Shown piece after piece: positions 9,327 through 19,725 of a stretch of 64,000 nt of DNA (its first letter is position 1; every line of letters starts with the position of its first letter). Both the position numbers and the translations under genes were made by a program. The DNA comes from Ceratothoa steindachneri (lineage: Eukaryota > Arthropoda > Malacostraca > Isopoda > Cymothoidae): contig OZ018333.1 in assembly GCA_963969495.1 (NCBI GenBank), positions 88,986,942-89,050,941 of the forward strand. Direction: 5' to 3'. The notes beneath the pieces were generated by a model that was given only the letters and a program-made list of their open reading frames with translations, was not told where the DNA came from and made no database searches.

Positions 9327-9455
9327 CTTTGATTTTGTCTTCCCCTGGTGATGTCGCTTTTTGTGCGTGGGTTTTGACGGATGCGGATGACCTTTGATAG
9401 GCCCTTGTGGCTTTTGTCATCTGTGAAATTATTTTGTTATTTCCTAGAGTTCTTA
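9327..9455 (+). other. LINE-Y copy 1: end of 3' UTR
   Basis: This stretch matches 25920-26020 in the 3' tail of LINE-Y copy 2, including GGATGACCTTTGATAGGCCC. It completes the tail of the copy that starts at 3922 and shows that CR1-A is inserted within that tail. Confidence 0.7.
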
Positions 9456-9990
9456 GGTTCAATTTGTAGTCCCCCTTGGTGTGCAGGCTGGTAGATGATT
9501 TCAGCTCGTTGTGTGGCCACACCTCAGGAGCTCAAATTTTTCATCATTAAATTTTATGTTGTTTTCTGCGGTCCAGGAGTATATCTTTTGAAGACTGCTT
9601 TGAAGGGCCTCAACATTTTCTGGGCAAGTAACTGCATGGCTGAGGTTGGTGTAGTCGGTGAAAGAGGACAGCACAGAGTTCTCAATTCTGCTGCCAACAT
9701 CACCCATCGGTACCAAGAACAGAAGTGGACCCAGGATGGATCCCTGAGGGACTCCATTGGGGACCTCAGAGAGGGTTGACAGGTGGCCATCTCTTGCAAC
9801 TCTCTGGAATCACTTGGTGAGAAAACTTTGTAACCAGGTGCCTAGCTTGCCCTGGATGTCGAGAGTATTAAGTTTACAGAGCAGTATTTTGTGGTCCACC
9901 TTGTCTAAGGCCTTCGCGAAGTCCAGGAAGACCACATCAACATTTTTTCCTTCTGCAAACTACTGTAGGAGCCAGTCGTTGTAGCAGGCC
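9456..9990 (-). pseudogene. LINE-X RT palm segment
   Basis: The minus strand reads VDVVFLDFAKALDKVDH near 9900, NGVPQGSILGPLLFLV near 9740, and then SSFTDYTNLSHAV in the 9501-9716 frame. The active-site box is FTDYT where an intact RT has FADDT, so one catalytic Asp has been lost. The segment continues to LHTKGDYKLNLRTLG at 9456, where LINE-Y interrupts it. Its continuation is at 3918-3430 and its N-terminal part at 10906-11463. Confidence 0.75.
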
Positions 9991-10905
9991 GAAAATCTAG
10001 ACTAACCCCAATTAATCCAACCTGCTTCCTACTCTAATTTGGATGTGAGAAATCAAAGGAGAATGAAATGGATTGTATATACAGTCCCTTTACTTACAAA
10101 AAACAAACAATAATAATTACAAAAATATTGGGTAAATATGCATTCAAGCCTATATAAATAAAATAATCCTATCTTTTAATCCTACTAATCAAAAATATAT
10201 ATACAAATAGTAAAGAACAATCCTATCTTAGAATCCTACCAGTTGAAAATATATATACAAATACTAAAGAACAATCCTATCTTAGAATTCTCTCAGTCGA
10301 AAATACAAAAGAAGAGAGAACAAATACAAAAAGAAGAGAAAACAAAATCAATTATCTTACTTGGTACACGGTTTATGATTTGGCAGTCACTCCTGTGACC
10401 AACATTGGGTGCGCACGTCTTAGGGCCCTGGCGCCTCTGAGCGCAATTTACTTTACGATCCGTTTACATCTTATAAAAAAAGAAAGCTGGTGCCTTGAGC
10501 TATATACAATATATATAGGGATCTGGTTGTACCTTCGGGGCTACAAACAAGCAGCTCTTCCGTCCCAACAGGACACACAACTTCTGGATGTACCTCAAGC
10601 CCTACTGTCTCTGCCACTCTGTACAACTTTGGCAGGTAATAGTATTTATAGTTTACTAGAGTGGTCTCTGGAAAAACAATCTCAAATTTAAATAGTTTGT
10701 TTTAAGTATAATGATATATCAAAACTACATCAATATCAAATTTAAATAGCTGGGGGAGAATTTTTTTTTTTTTAGACAAACATGAAAATCAATTTATATT
10801 ACTGTATAAAAAAACCCAAACCCATTCTCATTCACACACACACACATTCTTACAGAGGGAAGGAGAGTGTATTGGAAAAAAGGTGAGAGATTGGCCCTTC
10901 ACACA
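9991..10905. mobile_element. Unclassified 0.9-kb insertion in LINE-X
   Basis: The RT reading frame of LINE-X breaks off at about 9990 and resumes at about 10905, so the sequence between is an insertion. It is A/T-rich, carries a three-copy tandem repeat at 10152-10312, a (CA)n run at 10837-10850 and a poly(T) run near 10758. I see no RT, transposase or clear inverted termini and no convincing target duplication. The 103-residue open frame at 10380-10691 resembles no protein I know. It could be an LTR-type or non-autonomous element. Confidence 0.5.
10152..10312. repeat. Three-copy tandem repeat, about 54 bp
   Basis: The unit begins AACAATCCTATCTTAGAATC and ends near ATATATATACAAATAC followed by TAAAG. 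The first copy is the most diverged and the last is cut short. Confidence 0.75.
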
Positions 10906-11463
10906 CACACTAACATTCGCTCCACTGCATCATGATGAGTGAGGAGGCTTGAGAGACACAACCTTCCTTTACAGAAGCCATCTTTGCTGCTGTTGAGCAG
11001 TCCATCATCTTCTAAATATGTGGAAATGCTGTTTCATAGAATTTTCTCAAAAATTTTGATGAGATGAGAGGTTAGTGCTACAGGACGGTAGTTTTTTGCG
11101 ATGTTTTGTCCCCACCTTTATAGATTGGTGTGATTGTAGCTTCCTTGCGAGTCGGTGGTATTTTACCAGAGTCTATGGACCGGCGCCATATTTGGATAAG
11201 CCAGTGCCTCCTTGCATTTGAGGAGATAGAGTGCAGGTACCCCATCAGGACCTGCCGCAGAAGTTGGTTTCAGCTCACTGATGGATTTTACAATGTCACT
11301 GATAGTAAAATCTATGTCTGTGATACTGCAGTTAGTTGGGGGGATTGTTAAGAATTGGGTTAATCTCTATTGGTTTGCTAAAGACTTTCATATTGCTCAC
11401 ATAGGTTTTCACATCTTTCTGACTGGTTTTTGGTTAGGGTCTCATGATTTGTTTGGAGTGGAC
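10906..11463 (-). pseudogene. LINE-X RT N-terminal (finger) segment
   Basis: Across shifted frames the minus strand reads AAGPDGVPALYLLKCKE near 11230, YRPVALTSH near 11080 and KDGFCKGRLCLSSLLTHHD near 10960. These are RT blocks 0-3, before the palm. Stops and frameshifts break the frame. It follows directly after the linker at 11464-11862. Confidence 0.7.
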
Positions 11464-11862
11464 CTATTCGTGTTTTGTTTTGGTGAATTGTTTGCAATAG
11501 CTGAAAAAGTATTTAGGGTTTTTCTTGATATTTATAATTGCCTTTTCTTCCTCTGTTTTTCTTTGTAGTTCATGGGAGACCTTTAGTTTGGTTTCAACTT
11601 GGGCAATTTTGGTGGAGAGTGTAAATCTTTTGCACTCGTCCCTAGTTTTTAACAGTTGTTTATTAAGGGCAGATCTCTTACGCATTAATATTTTTCTTTC
11701 TGGTGGTATATTGCTTTGGCGTTTGTTGTATTTTCTCTTTTGTGGGACCTGGTTTTTGCATTGGTCCAACATAATGTTAAGTAGGATGGTAAGCATTCCC
11801 TCTGGGTCCTCACAGTTCAGCTTTTGGTCCCAGTCCACGTCCATCAGGTTTCGGTTTATCAT
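11464..11862 (-). pseudogene. LINE-X linker between endonuclease and RT
   Basis: The open 132-residue frame is basic and contains VPQKRKYNKRQ, RKILMRKRSALNKQL and NPKYFFSYCKQF. Blocks of this kind (charged helix, then NPKxFxxY) lie between endonuclease and RT in jockey and CR1-type LINEs. It has no catalytic role that I know of. It continues downstream into the RT finger segment. Confidence 0.7.
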
Positions 11863-11897
11863 ACACCAGTTAATCTTGTCACTCTGGAAGTTGTATC

Positions 11898-12462
11898 TTA
11901 TAAATAGGTTGTGGGTATTTTGATTGGGCGGGTGGTTCTTTGATTTCTGTAGCTGGTCGTGATGGTTATTAGCGAGTGGTCAGAGAGGATTGCCTTTTTC
12001 ACTACAAAGTCACTAGCTATTTCTGCATTGTTGGTGAAGAGGTCAAGGATGTTGTTGATTCGTGTTGGGACGGTTATGGTTTGAATCAGAAAGTTGTTTC
12101 CTGCAAGATCAAGAAGGGTTTTTGCATGGAGCTGGTTGTCTTGTAGGCCCCCAGAGATTTCACATGATGACCATTTGATATTGGGAAAGTTGAAGTCTCT
12201 GCATGTGATTATGTCAGGTAGTGAAACTGGTAGTGGTTCTAGGAGCTCGTTAATTTTGTTGATGGCATTGGTGAAGTTGTTCGATGAGCACTGGGGGCGG
12301 GGAAGAGGGCAGTAAAGGTTAATTATTAGCAAATTTAATGCTTTTATGTGTACTGCTGTTAGTTCAACTTGGCTATTAGAGAGTTTGATGAGTTGTGTTG
12401 CTTCAGAGGTGAGGTCATTTCTAACATATATTATTGTGCCTCTGTGTGTCTTCCTTGAAGAT
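11898..12462 (-). pseudogene. LINE-X endonuclease domain
   Basis: The 144-residue frame (11898-12332) is the C-terminal half of an APE-type endonuclease: IINLYCPLP, IITCRDFNFPNIKW (an intact enzyme has GDFN; here Gly is Arg) and AILSDHSLITI with the catalytic Asp-His pair. The N-terminal half with the Asn and Glu residues is only weakly readable to about 12460. There the sequence switches to an oppositely oriented RT (LINE-Z), so LINE-X is 5'-truncated. Confidence 0.75.
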
Positions 12463-12925
12463 CCATGGTCATGTTACTTATGTTGTGAGCAAGGCAGGAA
12501 CTGTTCCTAGTGCCTGGAAGTATTCCCATATTACCCCAATTTTCAAAAAAAGGATCCCGCACCGATCCTCTAGATTACTGCCCAATTAGCCTCACACCAA
12601 TTCCATGTAAATCCCTGGAGCGCCGTATAACAAAGACCCTGTATTCCTTCATCAATGACCATCTCCTTTTCGATGATGCCCAATTTGGGTTCAGAGCCTG
12701 CAGATCAGCATCAGACCAACTGATCCTAACCTACAACCAAATAACTCTATGCTATGACCAAGGACATACAGTTGACTTGATACTGTTTGACTTTGTGAAG
12801 GCCTTCAACCGGGTTCATTACCAGGCACTACTAAACAAACTTAACTGTATTGGCTTTGCAGGCAACCTATTTCAATGGATCAAGAGCTTTCTTTCCATTA
12901 AGTCCACGAGCGTGGTCATACATGG
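12462..12925 (+). pseudogene. LINE-Z RT, first part
   Basis: The plus strand reads GTVPSAWKYSHITPIFKK, then LDYCPISLTPIPCK, DDAQFGFRACRSASDQLI, LILFDFVKAFNRVHYQALLN and FQWIKSFLSIKSTSVVIHG. These are RT blocks up to just before the PQG block. The reading is cut at about 12925 by a minus-strand L2-like fragment and continues at 17256 with VPQGSVLGPLLF. The substitutions NRVH for DKVDH and others show decay. Confidence 0.75.
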
Positions 12926-13136
12926 TATAATAATAATAATAAGTCTTTTGTAATGCGCTCTTCGAGGCCTGAGGCCTTGCTGAGATGAGAATGGAAATTC
13001 AAGAGGGGGAGAAGGCAATACTGAAAAGATGTGTTTTCAGGAGACGGTTAAATGTGGTAAGAGAGGGAGAAGACCTGATTTCAGCAGGAAGAGCATTCCA
13101 CAACTTAGGGGCGCAGATTGAGAAGGAGCAGTACAT
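12926..13136 (-). pseudogene. L2-like RT 3' end (part 2)
   Basis: The minus strand reads SFSICAPKLWNALPAEIRS, then SLTTFNRLLKTHLF and a stop, followed by a TTA-repeat tail at 12929-12943. This is the extreme C-terminus of an L2-like RT with its short 3' tail. The preceding part of the same protein is at 17255-17052, on the other side of CR1-B. Confidence 0.7.
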
Positions 13137-13397
13137 AAGAACATAAGAACATAAGAAAAGAAGGAGACTGCAAAAGACCATTCATGGCCTACACTTGGCA
13201 GCTCCTGTTCCATTCAACACACAAAAGATTTCTTACCAGAGAAAAGTCATCAACATTGTCACCCTTAACAGGAGTTCGTCAGATCTAATCTACAATATAC
13301 ATAAAATGCATCCAGAGGATTATGTCCATTCATGCAACCGCAAAATATAATCTTCCCACTCCTTAGAAAAATATATACATATGTACATAAAAAAAAG

Positions 13398-16300
13398 TCA
13401 GTCCCATCTAGCAGCTTCATCCATATATTTATCTAATCTATTCTTAAAACTACCCAGAGAGGAGGCTTCTATCACATGCCTAGTGAGCCTATTCCATTCA
13501 TCTACCACACGATTTGTAAACCAATTACTCCCAATCTCCTTCCTAAACCTATACTTATCAAGCTTAAACCCATTGCTACGTGTCCTGTCATGTTCACTAA
13601 GTATAAGAACCTTACCCAGATCCCCTTTATTATATCCTTTTACCCATTTGAAGACTTCAATCAATTCCCCTCTGACTCTTCTCCTTTCCAATGTATGTAG
13701 ATTTAGTTTTCTGAGCCTTTCACCATAAGGTAAGTTCCTTAGCCCACCAATCATCTTTGTCATCCTTCTCTGCACAGACTCAAGCAAATCAATATCCTTC
13801 CTATAATATGGTGACCAAAATTGTACTGCATAGTCTAGATGAGGCCTAAGTAGCGCCAGATACAGTTTTAGAATGACTTCAGCACTCTTATTGCTTACAC
13901 TCCTCCTGATGAATCCCAATATCCTATTAGCTTTATTCTTAGCATTTAGACATTGCTTTCTACGACGAAGGTCTGAACTTACCAAAATACCCAAGTCTCT
14001 CTCACAATCAGTCCTCCCTAAAATTCTGCCATTTAATTTATAACTATTCAATGGATTATTTCTACCTATACTAAGTACACTACATTTGTCTATGTTAAAC
14101 TTCATTTGCCATTTCTTGGCCCAATTGGACAGAATGGTCAATTCCTCCTGCATTACAACAGCATCAGAATCAGCCCTAATGGCCCTACCTAGCTTAGTAT
14201 CATCAGCAAATTTGCTCAGGTCACTACTTATACCTATGTCAAGATCATTAATATAAATTAAGAATAGCAAGGGACCCAAAACAGATCCTTGAGGAACTCC
14301 ACTGCTAACACACCCCCACTCAGATTTAACTCCATCTATACTAACTCTTTGCTGTCTGTCACCAAGCCATGACTGAATCCACCTAAATATACTGCCATCG
14401 AACCCGTGTGCTTTAACTTTGCTCAGAAGTCGTAAGTGTGGCACTCGATCAAAAGCCTTACTAAAGTCCAAGTATAAAATATCATAGTTTTCATCATTAT
14501 CTGCTGCTTCATACACCTTACTATAAAAAGACAGCAAATTAGTCAGACAGGATTTACCCTTACTAAAGCCATGCTGTGATTCTTTTATCAACTTATGCTT
14601 ATCCAAGTGATCTCTAATATTCCCTGCTATAATAGATTCCATCATTTTCCCTACCACTGATGTCAAACTTACTGGTCTGTAATTAGACATATTTGTTTTA
14701 TCCCCTTTCTTAAATATAGGTATCACATTGGCTTTCTTCCATGCCACTGGCACAATGCCACTCTCCAATGATTTTCTAAAGATGCATGCTAGGGGCTCAC
14801 TTAACACATCCTTACATTCTTTCAAAATTCTAGGAAAGACCTCATCAGGACCGGGTGCTTTACTACTTTTGATTTTATCAATTTCCTTTGTCACTATCTC
14901 CTTTGTGATCAATATATCCTTTAATTTCTCTTCATCATTACCCCGAAAGATCATTGACACCTCAGGTATATTTAGAGTATCCTCCTGTGTAAATACTGAG
15001 AGAAAAAAGTCATTTAGCATTCCAGCCATTGAGTCCCTATCACTCACTAATTGTCCATTGGAATCTATAAGTGGGCCTATTTTATCTCTAACCTTAGTTT
15101 TGTATAATTGATAAAAACTTTTAGGATCTTCCTTTGCCCTATTTGCCACTTTAATTTCATAATTTCTCCTTGCTACTCTGACTAACTTTTTAACATCTCT
15201 TGCTAGTTCATTATATCTCTGCCTTAAGTGATCCTCTCCATTTTTTATTTTCCTATAAATGCCCTTTTTAATGCCAATATAATGCTTAATTTTATCTGTC
15301 ATCCATTTTGGGTCATTATTTTTAGTCCTAATCTCCTTATAAGGAATGTTAATCATCTGACCTGTAATTAATTGCTCAATTATTCTTTCATACTCCTCTT
15401 CAATTGTAATCTCTTCCTCCTGGTGATTATTGTCTCCACTAACTGATATCATTGAATCTATTCCTGAATTGATTTCATTGCCTGGTTTCTGTACAACTGC
15501 CTCCAGGTAAGTCCTTAGCCCATTATAATTTGCTCTTCTAAAGTCAGGAATTTTAACATTGTTCATGCTACTATCAATACCATTCCATTTCATCTTGAAT
15601 CTAATTTCACAATGGTCACTATTACCCAAATTTCCTCCAATGTCAGTATCCTTAATAACTTCTTCCCTATTTGTCAGAACTAAATCCAGTATATTATTAC
15701 CTCTAGTGGGTTCGTTAATAATCTGCCTCAGAAAATTATCTTGGACAACATTCAAAAATTCCTCAGCCTCCTGATCACCCACAAGAGCTTCCCAGTCTAT
15801 ATTTCTGTAATTAAAATCGCCCATTATACACACATGCTTACTTCTACATGCCCGTTCAATCTCCTGCCACAGAAGATTTGAAGCTTCCTTACTAAGATTT
15901 GGTGGTCTGTATAATAATCCTATGACAAGCTTGTTTTTACCTTCCTTTACATTTAGCCATAATGACTCTGTGTTATCATCTAATTTAATTGTACTGTTTA
16001 CACAACACTGGAGATTATCTTTAATATAAATAATAACCCCTCCTCCTCTCTTCCTATTCCTATCTGTATGGAACATGTTAAAGCCCTCAATCTCAACCTC
16101 AGGTTTAAAGTGATTACCTGCCAAATCAAGCCATGACTCTGTTATCGCAATTATATGAAAATTCTCTTCACTCGCTAATGCTCTTAAGAGATCTATCTTA
16201 TTCCTTATACTCCGACCATTTGTGTAGTATATTTTTAAGGTTTTTTTATTATTCCCATCTTCATTTCATCGTGCTTTTCTATTCCTAGTTATCTGCTCAT

Positions 16301-16438
16301 TCACTTGTTCATTAGTCCCCCTATAACGCATCAGTATGCCCTCTCCCTTAGCTATTCCTCTATCTCTGCATCCCTTCCATTTCCTACACCTGCCCTCTAT
16401 TCCTGTTATTCCCTTACCTCTAACAGCTTCTAGTTTCC
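13398..16438 (-). pseudogene. CR1-B ORF2: endonuclease-RT with one premature stop
   Basis: The frame is the same as CR1-A ORF2, and the palm box FADDTK, PQGSVLG block and endonuclease SDH box are intact. One nonsense codon TGA at 16268-16266 replaces the TGC (Cys22 in CR1-A numbering), upstream of the endonuclease. From there to 13398 the frame is open, about 950 codons. No ATG follows the stop until inside the endonuclease, so the product would lack the first catalytic Asn unless the stop is read through. Otherwise only scattered substitutions distinguish it from CR1-A. Confidence 0.88.
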
Positions 16439-16439
16439 C
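16400..16439 (-). promoter_or_regulatory. Candidate -1 frameshift site in CR1-B
   Basis: The heptamer G GGA AAC (16439-16433), stop TAG (16432-16430) and the following possible stem-loop match CR1-A. The transframe stretch up to the ORF2 ATG is identical in both copies and open in the ORF2 frame. Confidence 0.5.
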
Positions 16440-17051
16440 ACCCCTAAGGACCTAATTACACTATCCAGCTCATCCCATAGAACCTCAACACCTGCCCGAC
16501 TAAGATGGAGCCCATCCATCGCATACAACCTCCTATTCCCGTAAAACCCTCCCCAGACATCTACAAACACCAATCCTAACTCCTCACACAGTCCTTTAAC
16601 AAATTCATTCAAACCAATTGCACGCGACAACCATTCTACCCCCACATCCAATCTCGGAAGCACACCAGAAACAACACCTTTTACCCTGCTTTTACTCATC
16701 CTTTCAACTAACCTTTTATACTGCTCATGTAACTCACATGTACCCACCTTCTTTACATCTTTCACTCCCACATGCGTAATCACAACTGCATCCCTCTCAC
16801 ACCCCGAAACCAGCCTATCATACCTCTCACAAACATCACTTACACCAGCACCCGGCAGACAAACTCTCATTCCCTTCCACTTGCTATCACTCAACTTCCT
16901 ATCTAAATACCTAATCTGAGAGTCACCCATCACTAGCACCTCAGTCATTCTCCTATTCTGTCTTGGCCTAACATTACCCTCCCTCCTGCTCTCAGTCACG
17001 CTACCACCCATCCTGCTTTCATCCACAATCACACCAGGCAAATCACTTTCA
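16430..17051 (-). pseudogene. CR1-B ORF1, C-terminal part with SGNH hydrolase
   Basis: The remaining 207 codons correspond to residues 133-339 of CR1-A ORF1. The Ser block MGDSQIRYLD, ITHVGVKDV (CR1-A has HVGVND, so the block-III Asn is Lys here) and DGLHLS are readable. The loss of Asn would impair the hydrolase. The open frame continues upstream to 17344 into unrelated L2-like RT sequence, which gives a chance fusion of 304 codons. The G GGA AAC TAG ending (16439-16430) matches CR1-A. Confidence 0.8.
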
Positions 17052-17255
17052 AAAGAGGTGCATGTGATGACCGAAGGGACATGGCGTGAAGAGAGGTAAG
17101 ATGGGGCCTTGTTGTTTAGGGCCTTAAATGTGAAGAGAAGTATCTTAAAGTGAGTATGGGATCTGACAAGGAGCCAGTGCAGTTCATGCAGCAAGGGTTT
17201 TGAGGGAGAGAAGCGAGGACGACGGAGGAGAAGCCGGGCGCCATCATCCATCACT
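17052..17255 (-). pseudogene. L2-like RT 3' region (part 1)
   Basis: The minus strand reads LLHELHWLLVRSHTHFKIL, then LFTFKALNNKAPSYLS. The LHWLPVRxRxxFKIL and TFKALxxxAPxYL blocks are diagnostic of L2-type and related RT C-termini. It continues at 13136-12926 after CR1-B. At its high edge it abuts LINE-Z with ATGGT near both junctions, which could be a short target duplication. Confidence 0.75.
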
Positions 17256-17942
17256 TGTATGGTGCCGCAGGGCTCTGTCCTGGGTCCCTTACTATTTATA
17301 CTTTTTGTCAACAACTTATGTGCCAATTTAACTTGTAAATACATGCTATGTAAAGATGACCTTATCCTTCACAGCCTCATCCTGGGGTCTAAAGTTTGCA
17401 GCAAACAAATGTGTCCACCTCAAATTCCAGCACAGCTCCAATGCATTCGCCCCAGTGCCTACCATATTGATGGCAACAATCTTACTAGAGTCGAATCCCA
17501 CAAAGATCTGGGTGTGATGGTGGACAGCAAACTGAGATTTCACACACACATCAGGGACACAGTCAACAAAGCAGGAGGAGTTGCTTCAAGTCTCCTTAAA
17601 TCCATAGTATCTCGCACCCCTACATTCATGAAAAACCTTTGCATCTCTGACATATGACCAATTATTGACTGCCTCTGTTGTATGAAATACAGGGTTTTTT
17701 GGTGACCTAAGACTGCTGGAATCTGTACGGAGACATTGGACCAAACAAGTCACAGACTTGAACAATTTCTCTTATACTGACTGGCTAATGACTCTGAACC
17801 ACTTCTCCATCAAGGGAAGACTCCTGAGGAGTGACTTGATTCAATGCTACAAAATCTTTGATAACTTATCACCCATTAAACCCACTGACCTATTTACCAT
17901 GGCTCCACACCAGGGAATGAGGGGCCACCCATATAAAATATT
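17256..17942 (+). pseudogene. LINE-Z RT, second part
   Basis: The plus strand resumes with VPQGSVLGPLLFILFVNNL; the active-site box reads CKDDL where an intact RT has YADDT. Then VESHKDLGVMVDSKLRFHTH, DLRLLESVRRHWTKQV and GRLLRSDLIQCYKIFDNLSP follow. These are consecutive RT blocks after the PQG block, with stops near 17655 and 17700. The reading is cut at 17942 by MITE-C and ends at 18742-18891. Confidence 0.75.
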
Positions 17943-18733
17943 GGTTATACTTCAGTTTAGAGGCACACGATAGGGGGCGCTCTTTCTGGGCTATAATTTA
18001 GGCGTCAGACATCATAAGGCGAAGTTCCTCATTGCGAAAGTAACTAAAAATGATAATTTTTGGCGGAAATAGCCTAAAGTAGGTAGCGCTATCCTCTTGA
18101 TTATTTTGATAAATGTGCAGAGCTGATCGCACGTTTATCAAAATAACAAATAAAATAGTGCACTTAATTTAGGCTATTGCTGCCAAAAATGAATTTTTTT
18201 TTTAGTATATCAGTATATACTGGGGGGGCTGTGCCACCCAGACCCACCCAATTGAGTGAAACTCAGGATCATCATAGGGGGTCACCCCCGCAGTGATATC
18301 TCCCCCACAAGCAGTCCCCTTGAATTTACTCAAAAAGGTGGAACATGGATGAAATATTATGCGGCCAGGACTGGGAAACACCAGAGGCGAGCGTGTGATG
18401 CAGATCTTCAGGTTTACTGCTCAGTTTCAGGGTTGCCAATGTTTGAAATAAGGTTGAATTAAGGGTTACCAGTGTGTGAAATTAATGGTTTAGTTTCATA
18501 ATTATAGTTAAACAAAACATACAAAGTTTAATAAATTAGTAATTATAAAAAAATCAATGCATTACTAAATAATATAATTAAGTGCAGGCATTTACTGAAT
18601 AATAGAGAAGAAAGGAAAAACAAAATAACAAAACAAATACAACGCTGTGATTGGCCCCCTTTGAAGCTACTGTCTGACCTCATAAGGCTTGGATTGTAGC
18701 CCAGAAACAGTGCCTCTAAACTGAAGTTTTACC
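17943..18733 (+). repeat. MITE-C with 8-bp target duplication
   Basis: The 791-bp element begins GGTTATACTTCAGTTTAGAG and ends in the complement of GGTAAAACTTCAGTTTAGAG; a weaker terminal match continues for about 50 bp. It is flanked on both sides by AAAATATT (17935-17942 and 18734-18741), a perfect 8-bp target duplication. An 8-bp duplication is known for hAT, P and Merlin elements; the termini do not let me choose. It carries no transposase. LINE-Z reads through if the element and one duplicate are removed. Confidence 0.85.
18047..18192. repeat. Long hairpin inside MITE-C
   Basis: Two imperfect arms of about 65-70 bp face each other around a loop near 18120-18127. The left arm includes TTTTTGGCGGAAATAGCC and TTGATAAATGTGC; the right arm includes GCACGTTTATCAAAATA and GGCTATTGCTGCCAAAAA. 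The arms end just before a block that is also found in MITE-A and MITE-B. Confidence 0.7.
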
Positions 18734-18741
18734 AAAATATT

Positions 18742-18891
18742 TGTCACCCACATCTCAACAGAGGCCAGAAGAAGGTTCTTCACATGTAGGGTTGTCAAAC
18801 TGTGGAATGCCCTACCTAATGATTTAGTCCGCTCAACTTCAGTACAAATGTTCAAAGCTAAACTTGTACAACACCTACATGACACACTATA
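18742..18891 (+). pseudogene. LINE-Z RT C-terminus
   Basis: The plus strand reads VTHISTEARRRFFTCRVV, then KLWNALPNDLV and VQMFKAKLVQHL, and a stop at about 18891. These are the final RT blocks of the element interrupted by MITE-C. About 300 bp of probable 3' UTR follow. Confidence 0.75.
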
Positions 18892-19206
18892 ACCACTAAT
18901 CACAGCCTTTTCTACCTCAATTCCCCACTCTTTCCTCCCCCAACATTGGTCTGCTAGCTCAAGTGGAAAACTAGCTTTATGCATCCATCATCTCATTGTT
19001 GGACACACTATACCAGTCGCACCATTCTTAATCAATCATCTATTCTATCAATTGACTGATGTGCCCATTTAAACTTTAACTGCTTGGTCGTTGGTGCCAT
19101 GCGCTGCCTTAAGGTGACCCTACCAGTTAAGCAGGACTTTGTAGCATCATTCTTTCTTCTACTCTTTGCCACTAGCATCCTTTTATGATGACCTTGTTTC
19201 TGACTC

Positions 19207-19350
19207 ATGTTTAGACCAATTATTGAGTTTGCATCTTTTGTGTGGAACTCAGCTTATCTTGGTGACCTGAGACTTCTAGAGAGCATTCAGCGTAGGTGGA
19301 CTAAGCAGATTGACAAGTTGGAAACATTGAATTATAGTGAAATTGGGTAA
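19207..19350 (+). pseudogene. RT fragment, LINE-Z-like
   Basis: The plus strand reads RPIIEFASFVWNSAYLGDL, then LRLLESIQRRWTKQIDKLE. It resembles the LINE-Z block at 17690-17760 and is a separate small copy. It is cut at 19350 by the inverted-repeat pair that follows. Confidence 0.65.
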
Positions 19351-19352
19351 TT

Positions 19353-19676
19353 CTGAAGATCCATACCCCGTGAGCTTCCCCACACGCTTTCCCATAATAT
19401 TTTGTTCATTTCCCAATATGTTTCACCTTACTGTCTCATTAGCTCATTTTATTACTTGTTCCTGAGGGTTAGCGTAGTGAGTGGGGGTATGGGGAGTGCT
19501 ATGCCTTCCCTATATAGTAACCCATAGTATGGATTCCAGTAACCAAACACAGTAAAATTGAAGTAGTAAAACAACAGTTGAGACATTTGGGTGAAACATA
19601 TTGGGAAATGGATGAAATATTATTGTGAACGTGATTAGGGAAGCTCGCAGGATATGATCTTCAGGTTTTGGGCTAC
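19353..19676. repeat. Inverted-repeat pair of about 78 bp
   Basis: The stretch 19353-19430 is an imperfect reverse complement of 19590-19676; both include GTGAAACATATTGGGAAATG. The spacer is about 160 bp and non-coding. The right arm is related to 18330-18400 within MITE-C, so they probably share an origin. Confidence 0.65.
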
Positions 19677-19725
19677 TTTTCCTAGCTACTTTCTCTGACC
19701 CATAATTTATATGTCCAAAGTTTAT

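Larger units (their letters stand above)
13137..17051 (-). mobile_element. CR1-B: 5'-truncated CR1-type LINE
   Basis: The copy runs on the minus strand from an ORF1 truncated at about 17051, through ORF2 to a 3' UTR with three ATGTTCTT-type octamers at its low edge. It is nearly identical to CR1-A over the shared length, including both UTR and ORF. It is inserted in an L2-like fragment, of which about 20-25 codons are missing at the insertion point. The small divergence from CR1-A suggests recent activity of the family. Confidence 0.85.

Noticed and set aside
10380..10691. 103-codon open frame
   Set aside because: No protein-like motif and it lies in an insertion full of simple repeats.
16124..16126. 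Start of CR1-B ORF2 at 16124
   Set aside because: The codon there is TTG and corresponds to an internal Leu of CR1-A ORF2. The real frame goes upstream and is cut by the TGA at 16266-16268.
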